Shown here piece by piece: positions 15,309 through 23,489 of a stretch of DNA of 64,000 nt. The notes below the pieces were generated by a model. It ran no database searches. It worked only from the letters and a program-made list of their open reading frames with translations, and was not told where the DNA came from. The position numbers and the translations under genes are program-made. Each line of letters starts with the position of its first letter. Within the stretch, counting starts at the first letter, position 1. The DNA is from Brucellaceae bacterium (GTDB lineage: Bacteria; Pseudomonadota; Alphaproteobacteria; Rhizobiales; Rhizobiaceae): NCBI GenBank assembly GCA_020637775.1, contig JACKJV010000014.1, forward strand, positions 20,550 through 84,549. The letters run 5' to 3'.

Positions 15309-17414
15309 TCAGAAACTGCTTTCCCGCACAAGGATGGCGGCAACGCGCCGGAAAAAACCGGCCGCCAGGCTCTCCCGCTTTGCGTCGAGCAGGACGGTTC
15401 CGCGCATTTCGTAGGTGACGCCCAGCGAATCCATGGCTTCGAGCTTGCCGGCATACCAGCTCCCGGCAATGGCATCCCGGGCATCGCGCTGCGTCCGGAC
15501 ACTGCCGCCGTGTTCGGCGGCAAGCAACGGGCCGGGCAGCGTGTTCATGGGGGCCGGAGAGATGTCGGTCAGTGTGACATCAATTGCCGGTGTCTCAGGT
15601 TCAGAGGCGATGAAGCGGCCGATTGCACCGGGGGAAAGCCGGTGAATGGCCGCTTCCGGGATCGTGGCGACCAGTGCAGGGGCAGCGGTGCCAGCGATCA
15701 CGGCGAGGCGGGCGGATGGCGCGACCCAAAGCCCGGGCTGGAGATCGGGCAGGGTATTGGCAATGCGCCCGGAAATGGGCGCCCGGATTTCCAGCGCTGT
15801 CTCCAGCGCTTCCAGACTGGCGATTTCGCTTCTTGCCGAAGCCAGTTCATTTTCGATCACGCCGCGCTGCGAGAGATCGCGGTCATCGGCGGCCATGCGG
15901 GCAAGGCGTGCGCGCGCCAGGGTCATGCGGGCGAGTGCCACTTGCTTGCGATGGACCAGATCCGGCGCTTCGAGCCGGTAAAGCAATTGCCCCTCCTGCA
16001 CGATTTCGTTGTCGGCGGTCAAAACATCGACCAGTCTGGCCTTGGCTGACGCATGCAGTGGGAAGGTGGGCGCGGCCCGCAGAAGCGCCGGCGCTGCAAT
16101 TCTTCCCTGCCAGGGTACGAAAAGCGCACAAAGGACGGTCGCGAGAATGAATGCGTTGCGGGCAAGTGTCCGGTTGAGCGTTATCCGCTTCCGGTTCTTC
16201 CACCATTCGGCAAGTTCGCGAAACACCGGCATTGCGATGAAGACAGCGATTTCGAGGCAGAAAAGGACAATGCCGATCACCTTGACCGTCATGTGGTAGA
16301 CGAGAAGCGCAATACCGGCGAACAGGAAAAAGCGGTAGACCCAGGTCGCCCAGGCATAGACGATGACGACATGCCGTGTCGCGGGCGCGAGCGGTTCTGG
16401 TGCCGGATCGCTCCACCCGAACAGGAGTTCGCGCAAGCGCCACCGTGCCATGGCAAAGCTGCGGTTCTGCAGATTGCGGAAGTCCATGCTGTCAGCCAGA
16501 AGGTAATATCCGTCAAAGCGCATCAGCGGATTGAGATTGACGGCAAGGCTGGTCAGCCATGACAGGGTGGCCGCTGCAAAGACCGCGCCGCGCAGCGGCC
16601 CGTCCGGCAGCAGCGCCCAGAGAAGAGTGCACCAGGCGGCAATGACCAGTTCCGTGAAGATGCCGGCCGCATCGATCATCACGCGCTGGCGCGCCGGCAG
16701 CCGCCACGCGCTCGTCGTATCGGTGTAGAGGATGGGAAACAGCACGATGAAGGCTATGCCGATGGTCGGCACCGGTGTGCGATAGCGCCGCGCCATGAAG
16801 GCGTGGCCGAGTTCGTGCAGCGACTTGATGACAACGAGGCTGGCGCCGTAGATCAGAAAGCCCTCGAAGGTCAGGAAGTCAATGAATGTGCTTGCAAAGA
16901 CATCCCATTGCCGGGATGCAAGCCAGAGACCGGCCAATGCGGCCAGTGCCGAGAGAATGGCGAATGCGCGGGTGAAGAGCGGCGCCACCAAGGGCCAGAG
17001 ACGGTCGAGGAATGCCTGGGGCCGGAAGAGCGGCAGGCGAAAGAAGATATAGGCATGGGCGGCGCGGGAGAAGATCCCCTTCTGGCTTCGCCGTGCATTG
17101 GCGGCCCGTGCTTTCCATTCACCGGGTTCCGGCGTGGTCAGTTCGTTCGCCGTCAGATAGCGCACCATGGTATCGATGTCTTCGGGTGTGGCCGGCCGGC
17201 CGGTCATCTCCTCGTGCCGTCGCATGATCCGGCTCTTGCTGCCTGCGCCCCAGACGGCGAGTAGATCGAAGGCCGCCCGGGGCAACCTGAAAAACCGCTG
17301 GCGCACCGGATCCTCGATCAGCCAGGCACGTATGCCATGCCTGTCTTTGGGCGCTTCATGCACGCGCAGATCCGGGCGCAGGGCAGGCACTGGCATGTCT
17401 TCAGCCGGCGTCAC
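15309..17414 (-). CDS. Site-2 protease (M50)-HlyD fusion membrane protein
   Basis: A 701-residue protein. The first 95 residues (RPDLRVHEAPKDRHGIRAWL, FFRLPRAAFDLLAVWGAG) look like a PqqD-type winged-helix or peptide-recognition domain. A polytopic M50 domain follows, with HELGH near residue 201 and the second metal motif NPLMRFDGYYLL near residue 298. After a further membrane segment near residue 430 comes a HlyD/biotinyl-lipoyl adaptor region with coiled coil (about 455-640). The start is GTG at 17414; ATG at 17396 is an alternative. It is the last gene of a three-gene operon of HlyD-type proteins. Substrate and secretion partner are unknown. Confidence 0.85.
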   Translation of the reverse strand: MTPAEDMPVPALRPDLRVHEAPKDRHGIRAWLIEDPVRQRFFRLPRAAFDLLAVWGAGSKSRIMRRHEEMTGRPATPEDIDTMVRYLTANELTTPEPGEWKARAANARRSQKGIFSRAAHAYIFFRLPLFRPQAFLDRLWPLVAPLFTRAFAILSALAALAGLWLASRQWDVFASTFIDFLTFEGFLIYGASLVVIKSLHELGHAFMARRYRTPVPTIGIAFIVLFPILYTDTTSAWRLPARQRVMIDAAGIFTELVIAAWCTLLWALLPDGPLRGAVFAAATLSWLTSLAVNLNPLMRFDGYYLLADSMDFRNLQNRSFAMARWRLRELLFGWSDPAPEPLAPATRHVVIVYAWATWVYRFFLFAGIALLVYHMTVKVIGIVLFCLEIAVFIAMPVFRELAEWWKNRKRITLNRTLARNAFILATVLCALFVPWQGRIAAPALLRAAPTFPLHASAKARLVDVLTADNEIVQEGQLLYRLEAPDLVHRKQVALARMTLARARLARMAADDRDLSQRGVIENELASARSEIASLEALETALEIRAPISGRIANTLPDLQPGLWVAPSARLAVIAGTAAPALVATIPEAAIHRLSPGAIGRFIASEPETPAIDVTLTDISPAPMNTLPGPLLAAEHGGSVRTQRDARDAIAGSWYAGKLEAMDSLGVTYEMRGTVLLDAKRESLAAGFFRRVAAILVRESSF

Positions 17415-17417
17415 GGT

Positions 17418-18866
17418 TCATATTCCCAATTTCTGACGCAATGCCGCGATGGGACGGCGGAACAGAAAGTAGCCCAGAGAGACCGATGGCCCGAAAATCT
17501 GTGCGGTCCCGCGCAATCCTGCACGCAAACCGGCGCTGCCACCATCGAGGGCTGCCAGAACGGGATAGACAAGGCGGTTGTCCGGTGTCGGTTCTGCCAG
17601 ATAGGCGGCGCGTTCGATCCGTGCCGCGACCGGCGAGAGCGGGTCGGAATCCAGGAAGAGCCGCAATTCGCCGTCTCCCGCGAGCGCTGCGGTATCCCCG
17701 ATTGCCAGCTCGATCTTCACGCGCAGGCGCGCCGGATCCGCAATCTGCAAGATGCGTTCGCCGGTGGACACCGGTTTGCCGGTCCAGTCGTCCCTGTTGG
17801 AATAGAGCACAAGCCCGTCCGACGGCGCGCGGATGCCGGCCCTGTCAAGCCGGCCGCGCGCTTCCGCCAGTTCCGCTTCGGCCATGCGCCGTTCGGCTTC
17901 CGCGATCGCCAGGTCGTGCCGCATTTCGCGCGAGGTGAAGGCGCCCTGGCGGGCCCGGCGCTCGCGTGCAGCCGCGATGTCGAGTGCTCTTGCCGCCACG
18001 TCGAAACGGCCCTTGAGTTCGGTATCGTCGAATTCCGCGAGCAGGTCACCGGTTCGCACCGGCTGATTCGGGTCGACGAGGAGCCGGCGGACCACGCCAT
18101 CGATCGGCGCGGCTACGACGATCGGGTCGCGCGGCACGATTTCAGCGGGCGCCAATACGGTCAACGGCACCGGGATGAAAAGAGCCAGCGCCGCAAGCGC
18201 GGCGAATGCCAAGGCAAACTGGCGGCGCCGCGCCAGCAGGATCTGCCGCCCCCGGCGCTGTGCGAAGGGTGTAAGGGCATGGCCATAGGCAGAAGCCAGG
18301 CGGCCGGCGATCACCAGGTCGGCATCGCCGGGGGCCTTGGCAACAGGCGCGACCAGGCAACCGGCCATCCTGCCGCCGGTGATGCGGAGCGGCATAGCGA
18401 GCAGGAGCGTCGTCGCGCTGCCCGGCAATCGTGTCTTCAGCCGCAAAAGGACCGGACCGCCTTCGGCCAGTCTGCCGGCTTCCAGTGCGACTGCCCGCTC
18501 CAGCGCCGCGGCAAGTGCGGACTGCCGGTCGGGCTGGGCAAGCCCGGAGGCGTGGCGAAGGACCACGCGCCCATGCCAGGCACGATAGAGCAAAAGGTAA
18601 CAGGCAGATGCCCAGGGGAGAATGCGGCCGGTTTCGTCCACGATGTACTGGCCCAGTTCGGCCTCTGTCGCCGCTTCGCGCAAGCCTCCCTCGATCTCAA
18701 GCAGCAATTGCAGCCGGGAGGGCGCGGTCTGCCCGATTCCGGCCCGCGCTCCGGCCCCTCCTGCCTTCAGGCGCCCTGTATCTTCCGGCGGCAGCGGGCC
18801 GCTTGCGGCGCCTGCGCCCTGCGGCGTCACCTTCAGGCCGAAATCCTTTCGCACGGGCGCGTTCAT
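17418..18866 (-). CDS. GAF-like/HlyD membrane adaptor protein
   Basis: 482 residues from the ATG at 18866, with a GGGGGAA ribosome-binding site. The N-terminal 180 residues (LLLEIEGGLREAATEAELGQYIVDE and ACYLLLYRAWHGRVVLRHASGL) have the shape of a GAF-like sensory domain. One membrane span (about residues 218-238, FALAFAALAALALFIPVPL) is followed by a HlyD-type lipoyl/coiled-coil adaptor (VAAPIDGVVRRLLVDPNQPV, RAPSDGLVLYSNRDDW). It ends 3 bp before the M50 gene and begins 4 bp after the stop of the gene at 18871, so the operon is tightly coupled. Confidence 0.83.
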   Translation of the reverse strand: MNAPVRKDFGLKVTPQGAGAASGPLPPEDTGRLKAGGAGARAGIGQTAPSRLQLLLEIEGGLREAATEAELGQYIVDETGRILPWASACYLLLYRAWHGRVVLRHASGLAQPDRQSALAAALERAVALEAGRLAEGGPVLLRLKTRLPGSATTLLLAMPLRITGGRMAGCLVAPVAKAPGDADLVIAGRLASAYGHALTPFAQRRGRQILLARRRQFALAFAALAALALFIPVPLTVLAPAEIVPRDPIVVAAPIDGVVRRLLVDPNQPVRTGDLLAEFDDTELKGRFDVAARALDIAAARERRARQGAFTSREMRHDLAIAEAERRMAEAELAEARGRLDRAGIRAPSDGLVLYSNRDDWTGKPVSTGERILQIADPARLRVKIELAIGDTAALAGDGELRLFLDSDPLSPVAARIERAAYLAEPTPDNRLVYPVLAALDGGSAGLRAGLRGTAQIFGPSVSLGYFLFRRPIAALRQKLGI

Positions 18867-18870
18867 CGTG

Positions 18871-19626
18871 TCATTCCCCCGCCGGGGCTGCACGAGCAAA
18901 GCGTGCCGTGCCGCTCATGCCCGGCAGGATGCCGCCATCGGTCACGTCGAGCGTTCCGGTCAGGCGGATCGTCTGGCTGACAGGGTCCACTTCCGCGCCG
19001 ATCCGCTCCAGATGACCCAGAACGGTCGCTCCTGTCTCATCGACAGTGAAGTCGAAGCGGTCCCCGTCGCTGAGCCAGCGAAGCCAGCGCGACGGAGCCA
19101 CGAAATCGATTTCAAGGTTGCGGTCGTCCACTATGATGACCAGCGGCTTTCCGGGCTCGGGCATTTCATGGGCTTCACCGAGAAGCTCGACCACCCTTCC
19201 GTCAAAGGGTGCCTCGATGCGGCAGCCGGCCATTCGCGCTTCCGCCAGTTCAAGCTCGGCTTGTCCTTTCTCGCGGGTGGCGGATGCGAGGGCGACGTCG
19301 CCCTTGCCGGCGGCGCCGAATTTCTGCAAATGCGCCTGCTGGTTGTATTCGATCGCCGCGGCACGGGCGGCCGCGCTTGCTGCGCGATGCTCGGCTTCCA
19401 GACGGCTGCAATCGAATTCCAGCAACACGTCCCCCTTGCGAAAGCCCATACCGTCTCGCAGTGGTGCCCTGGCAAGCGGCACGGTGAGGTCCGTGGCGAT
19501 CTCCACCCTTGCCTTGGAGCGCACGACGCCGCGCAGTTCAGCCGCGGGATCGTTGTCGCCGCCATGCGCGGCAGCGCTGAACAGCAGCAGGACGGCGGCG
19601 GCAATGGAAAGGATGGAGCGTGTCAT
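18871..19626 (-). CDS. Periplasmic HlyD/RND-type adaptor
   Basis: 251 residues with a cleavable leader (MTRSILSIAAAVLLLFSAAAHGG) and a GGGGACC ribosome-binding site. It has the membrane-fusion-protein order: barrel-sandwich half (GVVRSKARVEIATDLTVPLARAPLRDG), a helical hairpin (about 75-125), the second lipoyl half (CRIEAPFDGRVVELLGEAHEMPEPGKPL), and a beta-barrel. It is the first gene of the operon with the GAF-HlyD and M50-HlyD proteins. No ABC or RND pump gene is adjacent, which is odd for adaptors. Confidence 0.87.
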   Translation of the reverse strand: MTRSILSIAAAVLLLFSAAAHGGDNDPAAELRGVVRSKARVEIATDLTVPLARAPLRDGMGFRKGDVLLEFDCSRLEAEHRAASAAARAAAIEYNQQAHLQKFGAAGKGDVALASATREKGQAELELAEARMAGCRIEAPFDGRVVELLGEAHEMPEPGKPLVIIVDDRNLEIDFVAPSRWLRWLSDGDRFDFTVDETGATVLGHLERIGAEVDPVSQTIRLTGTLDVTDGGILPGMSGTARFARAAPAGE

Positions 19627-19660
19627 CTGGTCCCCGAGATCATGAATCACGGGAAGAATA

Positions 19661-19685
19661 GTTGTATTTATCTGAAAGATACAAC
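19661..19685. promoter_or_regulatory. Imperfect 25-bp palindrome (probable operator) before the HlyD operon
   Basis: The half-sites GTTGTATTTATC (19661-19672) and GAAAGATACAAC (19674-19685) pair at 10 of 12 positions around a central base. The palindrome starts 35 bp upstream of the HlyD start at 19626. A similar element (TTGCAT-N11-ATACAACC) is found before the gene at 30680-32062. The rest of 19686-19965 shows no gene and nothing else I can name beyond AT-rich stretches. Confidence 0.5.
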
Positions 19686-19965
19686 CTTAAATTTGTGCGC
19701 CGATGGCAAAAACCGCGCCCGCCTGCTGCGGCGGAACGCGGTCTTGCCACTCGATACGCATGGCTCCCGCCCGGTAAACGGCACGCAGGGCCGGGAAACG
19801 CTTTGCTCCGGTACGCGATACCTGATCCGGAGCGGCAAGGCGGTATTCATTCGCCTTGTCATTCCTTTTAAAGCGGTATCGTTACCGGCTGGTTAGCGAG
19901 GCCTTAAGCAAATCTAAATCGTGCAATTTTTTCGGTTTTTACGCGTTTACGCGGGTTAACGGATG

Positions 19966-20850
19966 TCAACCTTCCTTGCCGCGCAGGAAATTGATGATGC
20001 CCGAGAAATCGGTATCGGCGTGGCCCTGCGCATTGAACAGCGAATAGAGCTGGGCGGCTTCGGCGCCGAGCGGCGTGGAGGCGCCGGCCGCCTGGGCGGC
20101 TTCCTGGGCAAGGCGCAAATCCTTGAGCATGAGGCCAGCCGCGAAGCCGGGCTTGTAGCCGTTGTTGGCAGGCGAGGAGGGCACCGGTCCGGGCACCGGG
20201 CAATAGGTGGTCAGCGACCAGCACTGGCCGGAGGACGTGGACGCGACATCGAACAATGCCTGGTGTGACAGTCCCAGCTTCTCAGCCAGTGCGAACGCCT
20301 CGCCGACGCCGATCATGGAAATGCCGAGGATCATGTTGTTGCAGATTTTCGCCGCCTGGCCATTGCCGGCATCGCCGCAATGTACGGCCTTCCTGCCCAT
20401 CAGCGCGAGATAGGGTTCGGCGCGCTTGAAGGCCGCTTCCGAGCCGCCGCACATGAAGGTGAGCGTACCGGCCTGCGCACCGCCGACGCCACCGGAAACC
20501 GGCGCATCCAGCGATTGCATGCCGGCGGCTTCGGCAATGGCATGGGCCTTGCGCGCCGATTCGACATCGATGGTGGAGGAATCGATGAACAACGCGGCGC
20601 GGTCGGCGGCCGCCACGATCTCGTTGTAGACGGAAAGCACATGCTTGCCCGCCGGCAGCATGGTGATGATGACATCGGCCTCGCGCACCGCGGCAGCCGC
20701 ACTGGCCATCACGGTGACGCCATTCTCACCTGCGACCCGCAGGTTTTCCGGCACAAGGTCGAAGCCCTGTACCTGGTGGCCACCCTTGACGAGATTGGCC
20801 GCCATGGGATTGCCCATGTTGCCGAGGCCGATGAATGCGATCGTGGTCAT
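19966..20850 (-). CDS. mmsB: 3-hydroxyisobutyrate dehydrogenase
   Basis: The 294-residue beta-hydroxyacid dehydrogenase has the NAD-binding start IAFIGLGNMGNPMAANL, the substrate motif SLDAPVSGGVGGAQAGTLTFM near residue 115, and the catalytic Lys in GNGQAAKICNNMILG near residue 170. It oxidises 3-hydroxyisobutyrate to methylmalonate semialdehyde in valine breakdown. The acyl-CoA dehydrogenase gene 33 bp upstream, earlier in the same pathway, supports the assignment. Confidence 0.93.
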   Translation of the reverse strand: MTTIAFIGLGNMGNPMAANLVKGGHQVQGFDLVPENLRVAGENGVTVMASAAAAVREADVIITMLPAGKHVLSVYNEIVAAADRAALFIDSSTIDVESARKAHAIAEAAGMQSLDAPVSGGVGGAQAGTLTFMCGGSEAAFKRAEPYLALMGRKAVHCGDAGNGQAAKICNNMILGISMIGVGEAFALAEKLGLSHQALFDVASTSSGQCWSLTTYCPVPGPVPSSPANNGYKPGFAAGLMLKDLRLAQEAAQAAGASTPLGAEAAQLYSLFNAQGHADTDFSGIINFLRGKEG

Positions 20851-20883
20851 GTCCTGTCTCTCCTCCTTGGCGCCTGTCGAGGC

Positions 20884-22050
20884 TCAGCGTCCGATCATGT
20901 GACGGGCGACGATCATGCGCATGATCTCATTGGTTCCTTCGAGAATCTGGTGGACGCGCAGGTCGCGCACCAGTTTCTCCATTCCGTAATCGTGCAGATA
21001 GCCGTAGCCGCCATGAACCTGGAGCGCATCGTTAGCGATCCGGAATCCGGCATCGGTGACGAAGCGCTTCGCCATGGCGGACCATTTGGAGGCATCCGGG
21101 CTCTTGCGGTCCAGCTTGGAAGCCGCGGTGTAGAGCAATTGCCGGGCGGCCGAGAGTTCGATCTCCATGTCGGCCAGCTTGAACTGCAGGGACTGGAACT
21201 GGTTGATCGCCTTGCCAAAGGCCTGGCGTTCGCCGGCATAGGCCAGCGCCTTCTCGATGGCGGCGGTTGCGCCGCCCAGCGAGCAGGCGGCGATGTTGAG
21301 GCGGCCGCCGTCAAGCCCGGCCATGGCGATGCGGAAGCCCATGCCTTCATCGGACAGGCGGTTCTCCACGGGCACGCGGCAATTGTCGAAAATCACCTGT
21401 GCGGTGGGCTGCATGTGCCAGCCCATCTTGTTCTCCGGCGCACCGAAGGAAAGGCCGGGCGTGTCCTTCTCCACCACGATGGTGGAAATGCCTGACGGGC
21501 CGTCGCCGCCGGTACGCACCATCGCCACGTAGATGTCATTGGCGCCGGCACCGGAAATGAACTGCTTGGCGCCGTTGATCACATAGTGATCACCGTCGCG
21601 GACGGCCTTGGTCTTCAGTGCGGCTGCATCTGACCCCGCGCCCGGTTCGGTCAGGCAGTAGCCGGCCAGCAACTCCATCGACGTGAGCTTCGGCAGGAAG
21701 CGCTGGCGCTGTTCCTCGTTGCCGAATGTGTCGATCATCCAGGCGGCCATGTTGTGGATCGAGATGAAGGAGGAGAAGGCCGGGCAGGCGGTGGACAGGG
21801 CCTCGAAGACCAGAACCGCATCCAGCCGGGACAGGGCGGAACCGCCGACATCGTCGCGCACATAGATGCCGCCGAAGCCGAGCGGCCCGGTCTCGCGGAT
21901 GACGTCATCGGGGAAATGGCGCGCCTTGTCCCATTCCAGCGCATGGGGCGCCACACGGTCATCGGCGAAGGAGCGGGCCATGTCCTGAATGGCGCGCTGA
22001 TCCTCGTTCAGCTCGAACTGCCCTGCGGTCATGACGACGCTCGCGTCCAT
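20884..22050 (-). CDS. Isobutyryl-CoA dehydrogenase-like acyl-CoA dehydrogenase
   Basis: 388 residues from the ATG at 22050, which has a strong AGGGAGGA ribosome-binding site. Acyl-CoA dehydrogenase signatures are YCLTEPGAGSDAAALKTKA near residue 130, AYAGERQAFGKAINQFQSLQ, and the C-terminal QVHGGYGYLHDYGMEKLVRD. The family makes an alpha-beta double bond in short branched acyl-CoAs using FAD. Position just upstream of mmsB makes isobutyryl-CoA the most likely substrate. The hydratase and hydrolase of the pathway are not in this window. Confidence 0.88.
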   Translation of the reverse strand: MDASVVMTAGQFELNEDQRAIQDMARSFADDRVAPHALEWDKARHFPDDVIRETGPLGFGGIYVRDDVGGSALSRLDAVLVFEALSTACPAFSSFISIHNMAAWMIDTFGNEEQRQRFLPKLTSMELLAGYCLTEPGAGSDAAALKTKAVRDGDHYVINGAKQFISGAGANDIYVAMVRTGGDGPSGISTIVVEKDTPGLSFGAPENKMGWHMQPTAQVIFDNCRVPVENRLSDEGMGFRIAMAGLDGGRLNIAACSLGGATAAIEKALAYAGERQAFGKAINQFQSLQFKLADMEIELSAARQLLYTAASKLDRKSPDASKWSAMAKRFVTDAGFRIANDALQVHGGYGYLHDYGMEKLVRDLRVHQILEGTNEIMRMIVARHMIGR

Positions 22051-22161
22051 GATGTCCTCCCTGTGTTCAGGTTTGCCGGTCACCAATCTAGACCAAGCCA
22101 CGGTGCGCGCAACATGCCCTGCATGTACACATTCGCCGCACAGCCGATGTGCGCCGGCTCA

Positions 22162-22941
22162 TCAAAGCAGTTGGCGCAGCGGATTGTCGGCCTCCATCAG
22201 GAGCCGGATGGCCAGCACGGTGCAGGTGGCAACGAGTAGCGGCTTGATGATGCGCGCGCCGTTCCTCATGGCGAAATGGGCGCCCAGACGGGCGCCGGCA
22301 AACTGCATGATGCCCATCACGATGCCGGCCTTCCAGGCAACGACACCAACAGCGGTGAAGGCGGCAAACCCGCCGATATTGGAGGCGAAGTTCATCACCT
22401 TGGTATGGGCCGTGGCCTTGAGAACGCCGTAACCGGCGAGGCCGACATAGGCCAGCATGAAGAAGGAGCCGGTGCCGGGCCCGAAGACGCCGTCGTAGAA
22501 GCCGATCAGCGGTACCGCTGTCAGTGAGAAAAGAAACGGCCCGATGCGTTGCGCCCGGTCGATGTCGGAGAGCGATGGCTTGAAGGCAAAATAGAGCGCG
22601 ATGGCGACGAGAAGGATCGGCAGAACGGCCTTGAGTACCGTGTCCGGCAGCACCGTGGCGAGCAGGGCGCCGGCCATGGCGCCGAGGCAGGAGGCCAGCG
22701 CGGCGGGCAATTGCCTGCGAAGCTGGACGTGACCCTTCGAGGCGTAGGCGAGCGTTGCAGAGCCGGAGCCGAACAGGCTTTGCAGCTTGTTCGTGCCGAG
22801 CGCAACCACGGGATCGAAGCCGGCCAGCAGCAGCGCGGGAACGGTGATCAGCCCGCCGCCGCCGGCAATGGCGTCGATGAAGCCGGCCAGGAAGGCGGCG
22901 AGGGCGAGCAGGGCTGCGATTTCAAGCGAAAGGTCGATCAT
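22162..22941 (-). CDS. TSUP-family (TauE/SafE) membrane permease
   Basis: 259 residues with about eight hydrophobic segments and the family pattern GGGGLITVPALLLAGFDPVVALGTNKLQ near residue 25 and FDGVFGPG-like FYDGVFGPGTGSFF near residue 150. TSUP proteins export sulfite or organosulfonates or take up small anions; the substrate is not predictable. It stands alone, convergent with nothing, and is divergent from the TerB gene at 23069. Confidence 0.88.
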   Translation of the reverse strand: MIDLSLEIAALLALAAFLAGFIDAIAGGGGLITVPALLLAGFDPVVALGTNKLQSLFGSGSATLAYASKGHVQLRRQLPAALASCLGAMAGALLATVLPDTVLKAVLPILLVAIALYFAFKPSLSDIDRAQRIGPFLFSLTAVPLIGFYDGVFGPGTGSFFMLAYVGLAGYGVLKATAHTKVMNFASNIGGFAAFTAVGVVAWKAGIVMGIMQFAGARLGAHFAMRNGARIIKPLLVATCTVLAIRLLMEADNPLRQLL

Positions 22942-23068
22942 GAGGCATCCAGGCCGCGAAGTGCAGGCGCGGCGGTTTGCAGCATGGCCGCTGATCTTGC
23001 GCAAGCGAAATCAGCCGTTACCATCATCGCTGTGTGCAGGACAACAGGATTGGGTGGGGAAGAACAGG

Positions 23069-23485
23069 ATGACGCCGAGCATCATAGACAGACTGGTGGC
23101 GTTTTTCGAAGGCGACCCGGCGGTTCGCAAGGTGGCGCAGGATCCGTCGGTCACGGCGGAATTGCTGTTGCTTTTCCGCGTCGCCCTGGCCGACGGGAAG
23201 GTGGAACAGGCCGAAATGGACATGCTGAAACGCATCGCCGAGGAGGCCTTTGGTATCGGTCCGGAGAGCTTTCCCGATGTGGTGCGCTATCTGCACGAAT
23301 TCGGCTACGAGACAACCGGCAAGCAGGCAGCGGAGGTGTTCCGCTCGATGTCCTACGAACGCAAGAAGGCGCTGGTGGAGCATATGGAAGCGATTGCGCG
23401 CTCCGATCACAGTCTTGACGAGCGGGAGGCCGGCCTGATCCGTCGCACGATCGAAAAGCTCAACGAAGCGTCTGGCGGCGCCTGA
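23069..23485 (+). CDS. TerB-family protein
   Basis: 138 residues with an AGAACAGG-type weak ribosome-binding site preceded by GGGGA. The all-helical TerB fold is visible: LLLFRVALADGKVEQAEMDMLKRIAEEAFG near residue 37 and MEAIARSDHSLDEREAGLIRRTIEKL near residue 105, each with an acidic DG(K)-x-E-type turn that can bind metal. TerB-type proteins are linked to tellurite resistance and membrane stress, but single-domain members like this are of unknown role. The gene is convergent with the ABC transporter operon. Confidence 0.87.
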   Translation: MTPSIIDRLVAFFEGDPAVRKVAQDPSVTAELLLLFRVALADGKVEQAEMDMLKRIAEEAFGIGPESFPDVVRYLHEFGYETTGKQAAEVFRSMSYERKKALVEHMEAIARSDHSLDEREAGLIRRTIEKLNEASGGA

Positions 23486-23489
23486 ACGG

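Noticed and set aside
17337..18980. 547-codon open frame on the plus strand
   Set aside because: Shadow of the GAF-HlyD gene; no recognisable domain and no ribosome-binding site.
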